From contig JAUIFJ010000012.1 of NCBI GenBank assembly GCA_030429345.1, positions 68,512 through 132,511 on the forward strand: a stretch of 64,000 bases of DNA, read 5' to 3'. Origin of the DNA: a bacterium (GTDB lineage: Bacteria > CAIWAD01). Within the stretch, counting starts at the first letter, position 1, and every line of letters starts with the position of its first letter. Of this stretch, positions 42,605 through 52,800 are shown one piece after another. A model generated the notes under the pieces. That model did not search any database, was not told the origin of the DNA, and saw only the letters and a list, made by a program, of their open reading frames with translations. The position numbers were made by a program, and so were the translations under genes.

Positions 42605-44174
42605 GTCGATCCTCCGTGCGAAGGTGCATCAGGTAGACGCCGCTGGGCGCTCCGCCCGCGTGCCATTCGAGGCTGTGCCTTCCGGCGGCATAGCGTGTGA
42701 CAGGCCAGTCTTCCACCATGCGGCCCGCCAGGTCGTATACCGCGGCCTGCAGCAGCCCGGCCCGCTCCAGCTGGAAGAGCACGCGGGTCCGCGGGTTGAA
42801 GGGGTTGGGGTGCGCTCCGAGCAGTTGCAGGCCTTCCGGTCGTGCGCTTGCCTCGTCGACAGAGACCCAGACGAGGGTGGCGCGAAAGGGAAGATGATAG
42901 GTTCCCGCCGTGCTGCGGAAGGAGATGTCGATCTCGTTCTCCTCGAAGGGAGCCGTTTCGGAAAGCGCGAAAGAGACGGCGGCCGCTTCCCCGGGCTCGA
43001 GGGTCGAGGGCAGCTCTCCCAGCTCCAGCAGGGGCGGATCCGCCTCGAGGCTCCACAGGCTGACCACGGACGTGCCGCTGTTGTGGATCACGAAGGAGCC
43101 GGCGCATTCCTCGTGCCAGACCTCCTCTCCCAGGTCCAGGGTGTCCGGGTAGAGCGCCAGCGAGGCCGTGTTGGGCGGCTCGGGATTGCCGGCCAGCGAG
43201 CCGATGCGCTCGAGCAGGCCCGGGTGATCGACGAAGGGATTGCGGTTGCCCTGCACGTTCTCGATGGCCGAGTTGCGTGCGGCTTCCTGCTCGTCGACGG
43301 GATCCTGCAGGGACCATTCGCGCAGGGTCGCCTCCTGGTAGTCCAGGAAGTCGTAGGGATTGTCGTAGACCAGCGCCACGTAGAACAGCGAGCGCGCCGC
43401 GTCGCCCTTGTGCTCGTCCCGGGGCTCGAAGACGGTCACTCCCTGGGAATCCTCCCCTCGGGAGCTGCCGCCCTGCGGCCAGCCGTTGTCGGCGTCGACA
43501 ACGACTCCGAAGGGCAGGTTGCCCCGGGCGCTGTTGACCGTCGATGCCGTCGGGTAGAGGTGATGCAGATCGCTGCGCGGCGTCGAGCCGTCGAAGAGGC
43601 TCTGCGGCCAGGTGTGCTCCGTGTTCATCACTGTGTGATCCGGAATGCCGGAGGTCTGCAGCATGAAGCCCGTATACACGCCCTCGACCCAGCCGTCCAC
43701 GTTGTCGATGGTCGAGAACATGTGCGTGCGGGCATTGGTGTAGCTCAGTTCCGTGTGCGGACCGGCCGCCGCCTGCAGGGCCTCGACGAGCTCCTCACCG
43801 TCCAGCCCCTGGCTGTCGTCCCAGAGGCTGCCGGGATAATCGCCCGTGGCCTGCAGGCTGAGCAGCGCCGCGCCTTCCGCGCCTTCGGCCAGCAGGGCGC
43901 TTTGCCGCAGGGTGTTCTGCGTCGGCTGGAATCCCACCTGGACCAGCAGGCTCTCCCCGGCGGCCAGGCTGAAGAACCCGTCCTCGACCAGCACGTCCTC
44001 GCTGGCGGGCAGCAGACGGAGCAGGAACTCCTCCTCTGCCGTGTTGAAGAGCCAGACCTCGCTCTGCAGGGGCGAGTCGGTGGAAAGCGTGCCCAGGTCC
44101 AAGGCGGCGGGCTCGAAATGCAGGCCGGCCCGGGCGACAACGCTGAGTGCTAGCAGCAGAAGAAAAGGTCTCAC
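42573..44174 (-). CDS. Secreted endonuclease I family protein with sorting domain
   Basis: A 533-aa protein. A GTG start (overlapping the pepT stop by 4 bp) opens a signal peptide (FLLLLALSVVARA). Residues about 20-110 are an Ig/choice-of-anchor-like domain. The nuclease domain (about 130-330) has the endonuclease I (EndA/NucM) pattern NTEHTWPQSLF, DLHHLYPTASTVNSARGN, GDAARSLFYVALVY and NRNPFVDHP with the His and Asn metal-site residues. A second Ig-like domain and a FlgD-like sorting domain (AHPNPFNPRTRVLFQ ... QRLLLLK) follow. It probably cuts extracellular DNA. It is adjacent to a second secreted nuclease. Confidence 0.87.
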   Translation of the reverse strand: MRPFLLLLALSVVARAGLHFEPAALDLGTLSTDSPLQSEVWLFNTAEEEFLLRLLPASEDVLVEDGFFSLAAGESLLVQVGFQPTQNTLRQSALLAEGAEGAALLSLQATGDYPGSLWDDSQGLDGEELVEALQAAAGPHTELSYTNARTHMFSTIDNVDGWVEGVYTGFMLQTSGIPDHTVMNTEHTWPQSLFDGSTPRSDLHHLYPTASTVNSARGNLPFGVVVDADNGWPQGGSSRGEDSQGVTVFEPRDEHKGDAARSLFYVALVYDNPYDFLDYQEATLREWSLQDPVDEQEAARNSAIENVQGNRNPFVDHPGLLERIGSLAGNPEPPNTASLALYPDTLDLGEEVWHEECAGSFVIHNSGTSVVSLWSLEADPPLLELGELPSTLEPGEAAAVSFALSETAPFEENEIDISFRSTAGTYHLPFRATLVWVSVDEASARPEGLQLLGAHPNPFNPRTRVLFQLERAGLLQAAVYDLAGRMVEDWPVTRYAAGRHSLEWHAGGAPSGVYLMHLRTEDRHVTQRLLLLK

Positions 44175-45436
44175 GAAGCGGCTCCCGTCCAGCGGCGCGC
44201 CAGGTGCAGGATGGTCTCGCTGGCCGCGCAGAGCGCTTTCAGCGGCACCCATTCCCGGGTGCTGTGATACATGAGTCCGCCGGTGAAGATGTTGGGCGTC
44301 GGGTGCCCCAGGGCCGTCAGGGTGCTGCCGTCGGTGCCGCCGCGGATCTCCCTGCGCAGCACGGTCACGCCGGCATCCTCGATGGCCCGCGCCGCCCGTT
44401 CGGTGATCTGCGGATCCTGGCGCAGCCCTTCCTTCATGTTGGCGTACTGGTGTTCCCATTCGAGTTCGACCTGCAGCCGCGGCATGCGTTCCCGCAGGCG
44501 GGCGACTCCGTCCTCGATGACCGCGCGGCGGCGGCGGTTCTCCTCCGCGTCGAAATCGCGCAGCAGCAGCCGGATCTCGGCCTGCTCGGCATCTCCCCGG
44601 AAGAGGTGCAGGAAGTAGAAGCCTTCCCGTCCTTCGGTGCGCTCGGGACTCTCGCCTTCCGGCAGGCTGGCCAGCAGGCGGGCCGCGGCCATCGAGGCGT
44701 TGACCAGCACGCCCTTTGCGCTGCCGGGGTGAACCGGCACTCCCGTGAAGCGCGCCTTGAGCTGCCAGGCGTCGAAGCACTCGTCCTCCAGCTCGCCCAT
44801 CAGCCCGCCGTCCATGGTGTAGCAGGCGCGGGGCAGGCGCTCGAGCGGCACCCCCTCGATGCCGCGGCTGACCTCCTCGTCCGTGGTGAAACAGATGCGG
44901 ATCTCGCCGTGAGGCAACTCGGGCCAGCGGGTGAAGGCGGCCATCGCGGTCATGATCTCCGCAACACCGGCCTTGTCGTCGGCGCCGAGCAGGGTGTCGC
45001 CGCTGGCCGTGATGACGGTGTCGCCAATGAACTGCGCCAGCTCCGGGCTGTCCTCCAGGCCCAGCCGCAGGGCCGGATCCTTCGGAAAGTGGATCACGCC
45101 GCCATCCCAGTTCTCGTGGCAGCGGGGCTCGACGCCTTCGCCGCTCTGGTCGGGAGAAGTGTCCACGTGTGCCAGCAGGCCGAAGGGCTCCGCCTCGCCG
45201 TCGCCGGCGGGAAGGGTCGCCAGCAGGCAGCCCTCCGGCAGCAGCTCGACTTCTTTCAGGCCCAGCTCGCGGCACTCGGCCTCCAGCATGCGCAGCAGGT
45301 CGAACTGGCGCTCGGTGGAGGGGCAGGAAGGACTGTCGGGATCAGAGGTGGTGTGGACACGGACATAGCGCAGGAAACGCTCCCGCACCTGTTCGCGGAG
45401 GAAGGCCTGTTGTTCGGCGCTCAAGGAAAGACTCAC
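44171..45436 (-). CDS. pepT: Peptidase T (tripeptide aminopeptidase)
   Basis: A 421-aa M20B metallopeptidase that removes the N-terminal residue of tripeptides in the cytoplasm. Metal-site motifs are LLAHVDTSPD, LGADDKAGVAEIM, CFTTDEEVSRGIEG, YTMDGGLMGEL, VHPGSAKG and IRGGTDGSTLTALGHPTPN (seen in part) with FTGGLMYHSTREW. Start is GTG, overlapping the ispH stop by 4 bp. Confidence 0.93.
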   Translation of the reverse strand: MSLSLSAEQQAFLREQVRERFLRYVRVHTTSDPDSPSCPSTERQFDLLRMLEAECRELGLKEVELLPEGCLLATLPAGDGEAEPFGLLAHVDTSPDQSGEGVEPRCHENWDGGVIHFPKDPALRLGLEDSPELAQFIGDTVITASGDTLLGADDKAGVAEIMTAMAAFTRWPELPHGEIRICFTTDEEVSRGIEGVPLERLPRACYTMDGGLMGELEDECFDAWQLKARFTGVPVHPGSAKGVLVNASMAAARLLASLPEGESPERTEGREGFYFLHLFRGDAEQAEIRLLLRDFDAEENRRRRAVIEDGVARLRERMPRLQVELEWEHQYANMKEGLRQDPQITERAARAIEDAGVTVLRREIRGGTDGSTLTALGHPTPNIFTGGLMYHSTREWVPLKALCAASETILHLARRWTGAAS

Positions 45437-46308
45437 TGCTCCCCCTTCCGCTCGCGATCCAGTTCGCGGGCGATCTGCACCATGCGCTCGAAGACCTCGT
45501 CGATGGTGTCGTCCAGGGTCGAGGTGCCGGCGCTCAAGCCGACCACCTGGAAAGGACGGAACCAGTCGGGATCCAGCTCCGCCGCGGTCTGGATGTGGAC
45601 GGCGGGCAGGCCGCGGGACTCGGCCAGGCGGGCCTGCTCGCGGGTATTGTTGGAATTGCTGCCGCCGACGACGACCAGGGCTTCCACCTTCTCGATCAGT
45701 TCGGCGACCGCTTCCTGGCGCTTGCGCGTCGGCCGGCAGATGGTGTCCACGGGACGGATGTCCGCCGTCGGATTCGCTTCGCGGATTTTCGCCAGCATCC
45801 TCTCCGACTTGACGGGACTGGTGGTGCTCTGGCTGATCACGCCGAGGCTGGGCTGACCGAAGTCCCGCACATCCTCCAGCTGTTCGACGACGGTGTAGTT
45901 GTCGGGGAGGCTCCCCGTAATGCCGCGCACTTCCACGTGGTGCGGCTGGCCGATCACCAGCACATGCCGGCCTTCGGCGTGCAGGTCGATGGCGGCCTTG
46001 TGGACCCGCTTGACCAGCGGACAGGTGGTGTCGATCAACTCCTTGCCGGCCTGCTGCAGGCGCTCGCGCTCGGGATCGCTGATGCCGTGCGCCGTGATCA
46101 GCAGCCGCGGCCGTTCGCTGAGCGTTTCGCGCTCGTCTTCAGCGCTCATCGTCACGCCCCGCGAACGTATGCGTTCGAGGGCAACTTCATTATGGACCAG
46201 CTCTCCGTGAATGCTGACTTCCTGGGGATCGCTCAAGGTGTCGATGGTTTCCAGGGCGTCCTTGACCCCGAAACACATGCCCATCGCCTTGGCGCGGATG
46301 ATCTGCAT
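45433..46308 (-). CDS. ispH: 4-hydroxy-3-methylbut-2-enyl diphosphate reductase
   Basis: A 291-aa IspH/LytB, the last step of the MEP isoprenoid pathway. The three iron-sulfur cysteines are visible: Cys12 in MGMCFGV, the cysteine of IDTTCPLV, and that of VDTICRPT. HGELVHN, THGIS and GGSNSNNT complete the substrate site. ATG has AAGGGA upstream. It is the promoter-proximal gene of ispH-pepT-endonuclease I-EEP nuclease-fetA-fetB and is divergent from the M3 peptidase. Confidence 0.95.
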   Translation of the reverse strand: MQIIRAKAMGMCFGVKDALETIDTLSDPQEVSIHGELVHNEVALERIRSRGVTMSAEDERETLSERPRLLITAHGISDPERERLQQAGKELIDTTCPLVKRVHKAAIDLHAEGRHVLVIGQPHHVEVRGITGSLPDNYTVVEQLEDVRDFGQPSLGVISQSTTSPVKSERMLAKIREANPTADIRPVDTICRPTRKRQEAVAELIEKVEALVVVGGSNSNNTREQARLAESRGLPAVHIQTAAELDPDWFRPFQVVGLSAGTSTLDDTIDEVFERMVQIARELDRERKGEQ

Positions 46309-46489
46309 GATGTCCCTTCTGCAATCGGGTTGGTTTGTGGTACCGGGCTTCGGAATCGGTACCGCTCACTTCCGCTTCCTGTTCTGAAACGAAGGAGGAA
46401 TCTACCATTTCCCCCCTTGCCTGCACGGCGCAAGCACTTCCGGCTGTCGACTCCTATTTTCCCGCTTTTGCCTAGCTACCGGGAGATCC

Positions 46490-48352
46490 ATGAGCCACGA
46501 CAACCCTGCCGCCAGCGGTCCCGCCTGGGACCTGGACTGCGAGTATCCTTCCGCCGAACATGCCTCCTTCAAGGAGGACTTTGCCCAGTACCAGCTGCAC
46601 GCGGCGGAAGTTTCCAGCCACAGCGAAGCCCTCGAGAAGCTGGTGCTGCGGCAGGCGGAGCTGGACGTCGAACAGCGCACGCTGGCCATCGGCCTGGCCC
46701 GGAAGATCCACCAGCACCTGCGCCAGGCCGGCATTCTGCTGGGCAACCTGGGCACCTGGGTGCTCTGCCGGCTGAGCACGGATTCCGAAGACGAGCTGCT
46801 GCGCGGGCTGCAGTCCCGCATCAGCAACGAATACAGCCTGCTCTCGCAGATGAGCGAGTCCTTCCAGCTCTTCCTGCGCAGCTGCAGCGAAGAGGACTTC
46901 GAGGCCTTCCTCCAGGACCCGGTGGCGCGCGAAGGCGAGTTCCAGCATCGCCAGGCCCGCAAGCTGGCGGATTTCAACCTGGGGCTGAAGGAAGAGCAGC
47001 TGCAGAGTGCCCTGGCCGTCGACGGCCACCATGCCTGGGGCCAGCTCTACAGCAACCTGGCGAGCACGATTCGAGTGCCGCTGAAGGGCGAAGAGCTGGG
47101 CCTGGCCCAGTTGGGCGGAAAGCTGCAGGATCCTGATCGAGGCACCCGCGAGGCGGCCTGGAAGGCGATCAACAGCGGCTGGCGCCAGCACCATGAAAGC
47201 GTGGCCCAGGGGCTGAACTCGCTGGCCGGATGGCGCCTGGCGCTCAACCGCAAACTGAGCCAGCAGGCGGGACGCGAGATCCATTTCCTGGAGTCGCCGC
47301 TGTTGGGCAACAACCTGCAGGCCCACAGCCTGCACAACCTGATCCAGGCCGCCGAGGACCACCAGGACCTGGCCCGCGAGGCCCTGCGCCTGGTGGCCCT
47401 GGCCCACGGGATCGAGCGCGCGGCCCCCTGGGACCTGCAGGCGCCGCTGCCGGCCTCCCTGCGCCCGGAGGACAAGGGCATCGGCTACGAGGAGGGCATG
47501 GATCACGTCTGCGCCGCCTTCGAGCGCCTGGATCCCGCCATGGGCGCCTTTGCCCGCGCGATGCAGGAGAAGGGCTTCATCGAGGGCCGCAACATGCCCG
47601 GCAAGCGCACCGGCGCCTACTGCACGCGCTTCCGCAAGAGCGGCACCCAGCGCGTATACATGACCTGGAGCGGCAGCAGCTCCAACCTGCGCACCCTGGC
47701 CCACGAACTGGGACACGCCTACCACGGCCACGTAATGCGGGACCTGCCGCCCGAGCAGCAGGGCTACCCCATGTGCCTGGCCGAGACGGCGAGCATCCTG
47801 GCCGAGAGCCTGCTGACGGACTACATGATGGAACAGGCCGCCTCGCCGGCCGAGCAGCTGCCCGCCCTCTGGAGCGAGGTCAACCAGGTGCACAGCATGC
47901 TGCTCAACATTCCCTGCCGCTTCACCTTCGAGCACGAATTCTACGAGCGCCGCGGCGAATCGATCGTCGGCGTCAAGGCCCTGAGCCGCATGATGAGCGA
48001 ACACTGGCAGCGCTGGTACGGGGACGCGCTCAGCGAGGTCGACCCGGGCTTCTGGGCCAGCAAGCTGCACTTTTCCATGAGTCACACAAGCTTCTACAAC
48101 TTCCCCTATCTCTTCGGCTATCTCTTCAGCCTCTCCGTGCTCCAGGAACGCGAGCGCCTGGGCGCCTCCTTCCACGAGGCCTACGTGGCCCTGCTCTGTG
48201 ACACGGGCCGCGCCACGGTCGAGGAGGTCGCCCGCCGGCACCTGGACCGCGATGTCACACAGAAGGAGTTCTGGAAGCCGGCCCTGGACCGCCTGGCCGA
48301 GCGTGTCGCACACTTCCGCGAGGCGCTTGCCGAACGCGGCCTGCGTCCGTGA
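46490..48352 (+). CDS. M3-family oligoendopeptidase (PepF type)
   Basis: A 620-aa cytoplasmic zinc peptidase. The zinc motif HELGHAYHGH begins at His405 and the third ligand lies in the downstream AETASILAESL helix. Preceding GAYCTRFRKSGTQRVYMTW and following YNFPYLFGYLFSLSV are family landmarks. It hydrolyses oligopeptides. No signal peptide. Its stop overlaps the start of the MFS transporter by one base, so the two are coupled. Confidence 0.92.
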   Translation: MSHDNPAASGPAWDLDCEYPSAEHASFKEDFAQYQLHAAEVSSHSEALEKLVLRQAELDVEQRTLAIGLARKIHQHLRQAGILLGNLGTWVLCRLSTDSEDELLRGLQSRISNEYSLLSQMSESFQLFLRSCSEEDFEAFLQDPVAREGEFQHRQARKLADFNLGLKEEQLQSALAVDGHHAWGQLYSNLASTIRVPLKGEELGLAQLGGKLQDPDRGTREAAWKAINSGWRQHHESVAQGLNSLAGWRLALNRKLSQQAGREIHFLESPLLGNNLQAHSLHNLIQAAEDHQDLAREALRLVALAHGIERAAPWDLQAPLPASLRPEDKGIGYEEGMDHVCAAFERLDPAMGAFARAMQEKGFIEGRNMPGKRTGAYCTRFRKSGTQRVYMTWSGSSSNLRTLAHELGHAYHGHVMRDLPPEQQGYPMCLAETASILAESLLTDYMMEQAASPAEQLPALWSEVNQVHSMLLNIPCRFTFEHEFYERRGESIVGVKALSRMMSEHWQRWYGDALSEVDPGFWASKLHFSMSHTSFYNFPYLFGYLFSLSVLQERERLGASFHEAYVALLCDTGRATVEEVARRHLDRDVTQKEFWKPALDRLAERVAHFREALAERGLRP

Positions 48353-49677
48353 TGGAGGAGAATCGTCCCGCGGCGGGCGGGGTTCTGAAGATCCTCTTCC
48401 TGACGCTTTTCCTGGACCTGGTCGGCTTCTCGATCATCTTCCCGCTCTTTCCGGCGATGCTCGAGCACTACCTGGCCCACTCCGCGGAAGGGGCGCTGAT
48501 CCACTGGACGGTCGAGGGACTGACTCGCTTCGCCTCCTGGCTGGGCATGGACGGCCCGACACGGATCACGGTGCTCTTCGGCGGCCTGCTGACCTTCCTC
48601 TATTCATTGCTGCAGTTCCTGGCGGCTCCGCTGGCGGGCTGGCTGTCCGACCGCTACGGCCGCCGGCCGGTACTGCTCTTCAGCGTCGGCGGCATGGCCT
48701 TGTCCTACGCCCTGTGGATTTTTGCCGGCTCCTTCGCCCTGCTGGTCTTAAGCCGCCTGATCGGCGGGCTGATGGGCAGCAACATCACGACGGCCAGCGC
48801 GGCGGTGGCCGATGTCACCGGACGCAAGGAGCGCAGCCGCGGCATGGCGATCATCGGCATGGCCTTCGGGCTGGGCTTCATCCTGGGTCCGGCCATGGGC
48901 GGCCTGAGCGCCCGGCTGGACCTGGCGGCGCTCTTTCCGTCGGTGCCGGGACTGAATCCCTTCTCCACGCCGGCCCTGCTCGCCTTCTGCCTGACCCTGT
49001 TGAACCTGCTGCAGATCCACTTCCGCCTGCCGGAGACTCGCCGCCCCGACAGCAGCAGCCCGCGGCGCAGCATCAATCCCCTGGCCCTTTTGCGGCCGGT
49101 CAAGTATCCCGGCGTCAGCACGAACAACCTGGCCTACTTCTTCTTTCTGCTGGCCTTCTCCGGAGCCGAGTTCACCCTGACCTTCCTGGCGGCCGAGCGC
49201 CTCGGCTACAGCCCGGCGCAGAACGGGCTGCTCTTCGTCTACATCGGCCTGCTGCTGGCGGGAGTGCAGGGCGGCTATGTGAGACGGCGGGCCCCGATCG
49301 TCGGGGAACGGCGCATGGCCTTCCGCGGGCTGCTGCTGCTCGCGGCGGGCATGGGCGCCACGGCCTTTGCCGCCTCGACCCCCTCTCTCCTGCTGGCCAT
49401 GGCGCTGGTCTCCGTCGGATCCGGCATGGTCATGCCCTGCCTGACCGCCCTGGTCTCGCTGTATACGCCTGCCGACGACCAGGGCCGCATGCTGGGCATC
49501 TTCCGCAGCCTGGGCGCCCTGGCCCGCACCCTGGGGCCGATCCCGGCGAGTCTGCTCTACTGGAAACTGGGACCGGGCAGCCCCTGGGGACTGGGCGCAC
49601 TCAGCCTGTTGCTGCCCCTGCTGCTCATTCAGCGTCTGCCGGAACCGGCCAGGGAAGGCGAGACACAGGCCGGCTGA
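48352..49677 (+). CDS. MFS transporter, TetA-like drug/H+ antiporter family
   Basis: A 441-aa twelve-helix protein. The loop 2-3 motif GWLSDRYGRRPVLL and the motif GLGFILGPAMGG of 12-TM drug:proton antiporters (motif C) are clear; FLDLVGFSIIFPLFPAML is the usual first helix. An unusual insertion after helix 1 (AHSAEGALIHWTVEGLTRFASWLG, seen in part) lengthens the first periplasmic loop. The substrate is not predictable. It follows the M3 peptidase gene directly (TGATG). Confidence 0.87.
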   Translation: MEENRPAAGGVLKILFLTLFLDLVGFSIIFPLFPAMLEHYLAHSAEGALIHWTVEGLTRFASWLGMDGPTRITVLFGGLLTFLYSLLQFLAAPLAGWLSDRYGRRPVLLFSVGGMALSYALWIFAGSFALLVLSRLIGGLMGSNITTASAAVADVTGRKERSRGMAIIGMAFGLGFILGPAMGGLSARLDLAALFPSVPGLNPFSTPALLAFCLTLLNLLQIHFRLPETRRPDSSSPRRSINPLALLRPVKYPGVSTNNLAYFFFLLAFSGAEFTLTFLAAERLGYSPAQNGLLFVYIGLLLAGVQGGYVRRRAPIVGERRMAFRGLLLLAAGMGATAFAASTPSLLLAMALVSVGSGMVMPCLTALVSLYTPADDQGRMLGIFRSLGALARTLGPIPASLLYWKLGPGSPWGLGALSLLLPLLLIQRLPEPAREGETQAG

Positions 49678-49746
49678 TCGCAGCCAGGCACAGGCAGCCT
49701 GTCTTCCCCCAACCACGAACAGAACTCGAGGATCGACGCAAAAAGA

Positions 49747-49773
49747 GGCCCGCGGGGGGATTCCCCGCGGGCC
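49747..49773 (-). terminator. Intrinsic terminator of the papain-like secreted protein gene
   Basis: On the minus strand GGCCCGCGGGG-AATCC-CCCCGCGGGCC followed by TCTTTTTG, 38 bp after the stop at 49811. Confidence 0.85.
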
Positions 49774-49810
49774 GGCGACGATGCGAGAATGTGTTCCAGG
49801 TGAGCGGGAA

Positions 49811-52800
49811 CTAGGGCGCCAGGGCGCGTACCCGGAAGAACTGTCTTCCCGCCAGCGCGGAGAGCGCGATGTCCAGCTGCGTGTCCCCTGTACTCTGCCA
49901 GAGGCTCCAGCCGCTCGCGCCGTGGGTGAACTCCGGACTGGTGTATACCTCGTAGCTCGCAGCACCCGGGACCGGCTCCCAGCCGAGACGCAGGCTCTCC
50001 TCCGACGCCAGGTACTCGATGCGCAGGTCCGCCACCCCGGCTGCGGGCCGGTGCAGGATATGGAAGCGGTCAAGTACGTGACCGGACTGGCTGAGCAGGC
50101 TCAGCTTGAGGAACCAGTGGCCCAGGGGGACGGGGATCGGATCGATGAAGGGCGGCAGGATCTGTCCCGAACCGCCGCCGGAACCGCTGCCGTCCCCGGG
50201 GGCATTCTCTGTCGGGCAGACATAGTAGCTCGTCCCCAGGCTGCCCGAATCGTTGTCGTCGCCATAGCTGTCGAACTGGCCCGTCCGGGGATCGAACCAG
50301 CCATACTGTGTATCTCCTGTCCAGGGATCCATGAAGTCGAGCAGGAGCGTGCCGTCCGGCGCGGGCAGGTTGTGGATCGAGCTGAGTGTGACACTGTGCG
50401 CGCCTCCACCCTCCCATTCCAGCGTGGCGATCACATCCTGGCCCTGGGACTCCCCCTGGTCCTGCATGCCGGCGACCCCCTCGTCGCCGTGATGCACCGT
50501 GTAGCCGCCGCCGTTGTCGTCGATCCAGTCCTGCAGCCCGCTGCGCAGATCGGAGTGACTGGTGCCCGCCCCGCCCACGTTCGTGTTGCAATAGATCCCC
50601 AGCAGGGTGATCAGGTCCTCCCCCGACCAGCCGCCCGTCACATTGGTGCCATAGGTGGCGTCGAGCCATTCCAGGCAGGCGGCGGCGGCCGTGGGGGAAC
50701 AATGGGTGTCGCTGATGCCGCGCTGGTACTCGTGGGGTACGGAACGCTGCCATTCCAGCTCCTTGAGGCCCAGCTTCCAGTCGATGGAGACGATCTCCCC
50801 CGGCCAGGGCGTCGTCAGTGAAAGGAGGATCTCCTCCTCTTCCAGTTCCAGCTCGCGGGGCAGTCCGTCGTCCACGAGTTCGGGATCCAGCGCCGGCGTA
50901 TACCAGGTCGTCGCCGGCACGACCAGCACCTCGCCGTCGTCACAGAGGGCGCGCGCCTCGAAATGGATCTCGGCACCGGAGGGCGGCACCGGAAGCAGCA
51001 TCGGATCGAAATCCAGCCACCAGCCGAACTCGCCCTGTGTGCCGCTGGCCTCGGTCGCCATGCGCGAGGCCTGTCCGTCGCTGTCCGAGCCCAGCGGGAT
51101 CCAGCCGATGCCGTCGGGACTGGCGAAAAAGCCGACTTCCTGAATGCGATTGCAGGGATCATTCGCCAGCAGCCAGGCCGTGGAGGTGCTGGCCGAGAAG
51201 GAATTGTGCCAGAACTCCGCCCGCTCGCCCCAGGGGCCGATGACCAGGCTGGCATTGCTTCCCCCGCTGACGAAGGCCAGGTCCAGGTCGAAGGTGCCGG
51301 AGGCGTTTCCGGCGCCTTCGACGACGACGAAACAGGTCCCGGCGTCCAGGCAGCATGTGAGCCAACTGCGTGTGCTTCCCACTCCGCAGACCGTGCTGTT
51401 GTCGTTGGAGGCGAGCACCGTGCTGCCGTCCGCGGCCGTCAGCCGCAGGACCGTGTCGAAGTTCGTGTTCGGTCCGCAGGTCTTCGCGCGCAGGACGCCG
51501 CGGCCCGACACCTGCACCTTGTACCACACATCCTTCGCGGCGCCGAAGCCCTGGTCGCGATAGCTCGTGCTGGATCTTGTGTCACTGTAGGGCAACGAAG
51601 AGACGAGTATCGGATCCTCGCAGCAGTCGCCCACCGGCACGCTGGAGGGAATCTGCACCGCCGCCATGTTGTAGGATCCCTGCTGCAGGGAGGCCGGACC
51701 GGCCTGTTCCACCTGCACGTAGTAGTCGTCGATGGCCTCGATCTGCAGACAGGGATCAATCACGTAGCCCGTGTTCTCCCCCTCGCAGACACCTGCCTGG
51801 TTCGATTCGCCGAGCAGCAGCAGTCCCGAAGGTCCCATGCCCCACAGGCGCAACACGGGATCAAAGGTGTCCGGCTGCAGCAGAAGAGCCAGCTCTCCGG
51901 GCTGCCAGCCCAGCAGGTGGAACCAGTCGCTGTCCTCGCCGTGATCGCTGCTGCCGTGCATCGGATCCGTGATCCACCAGTCGACAGCCGTCTCCGGCAT
52001 GCCGTTCGGTTCCACCTCGAAGGCGCTTCCCGGCTGGGGCGAAACGGGAGGACAGGCGGCCGTGAAGAGCAGATCCAGGCGCGCCGCGCCATCCGCGCTG
52101 CCCGCACCCTCGAGGACCACGTAGTACAAACCGGCCTCCAGCGAGGTCGTCGTCATGCGGGAGCCGTTCGAGGCGACGCAGCTGTTGTCGTCACTGTCCA
52201 GCACCGTCTCACAATCCGCGTCGAGCAGCCAGAGAAAGGTGTCGAAGTTGGTCGGCGAAAGGCAGGTCTGGCTGACCAGGGTGCCCGCCTCGTCCAGCTG
52301 GACCGGAATCCAGATGTCCCGCGCCGCGTTCAGGCCCTGGTCGCGGAAGGGACTCGTCGTGGACAAGGTGTCCGACCAGGGAAAGGAGCTGACCGTCGGC
52401 AGCGGAAAACTGCAGCAGTCCCCCTGGGGGACGCCCCCGGAGGGCTGGAAACTCGTGCTCAGCTGGTAGCTGCCGTTCGTGGGAGGAGACTGGGCGCTGT
52501 GCGCCACCTCGACCACGACCGGACCGTCGACGACAAGGTCCCGGCAGGGATCCCATTGCACGGTCGTGTTCTCCGGCTGACAGAACTCTCCTTCGTCCGT
52601 CTCGCCGAGGAAGACCAGGTCGGGACCCGAATAGCCCCACAGCCGCAGGACCGGATTGAAGAAGTCCGGTCGCAGCTGGATCTCGAGCAGCGCGTCCGGA
52701 GGCGGGGGATCGATCAGGAAACAGTCCGTGTCCCATTCGAAGAGCTGGCCCCAGGCCGTTTCCATCGGGGGCAGGGGCTGGGCCATCATCGGATCGTCGT

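Noticed and set aside
46472-48313. 613-codon minus-strand frame opposite the M3 peptidase
   Set aside because: The plus strand encodes a complete M3 peptidase with HELGH; the antisense product is low-complexity Ala/Gln/Leu-rich.
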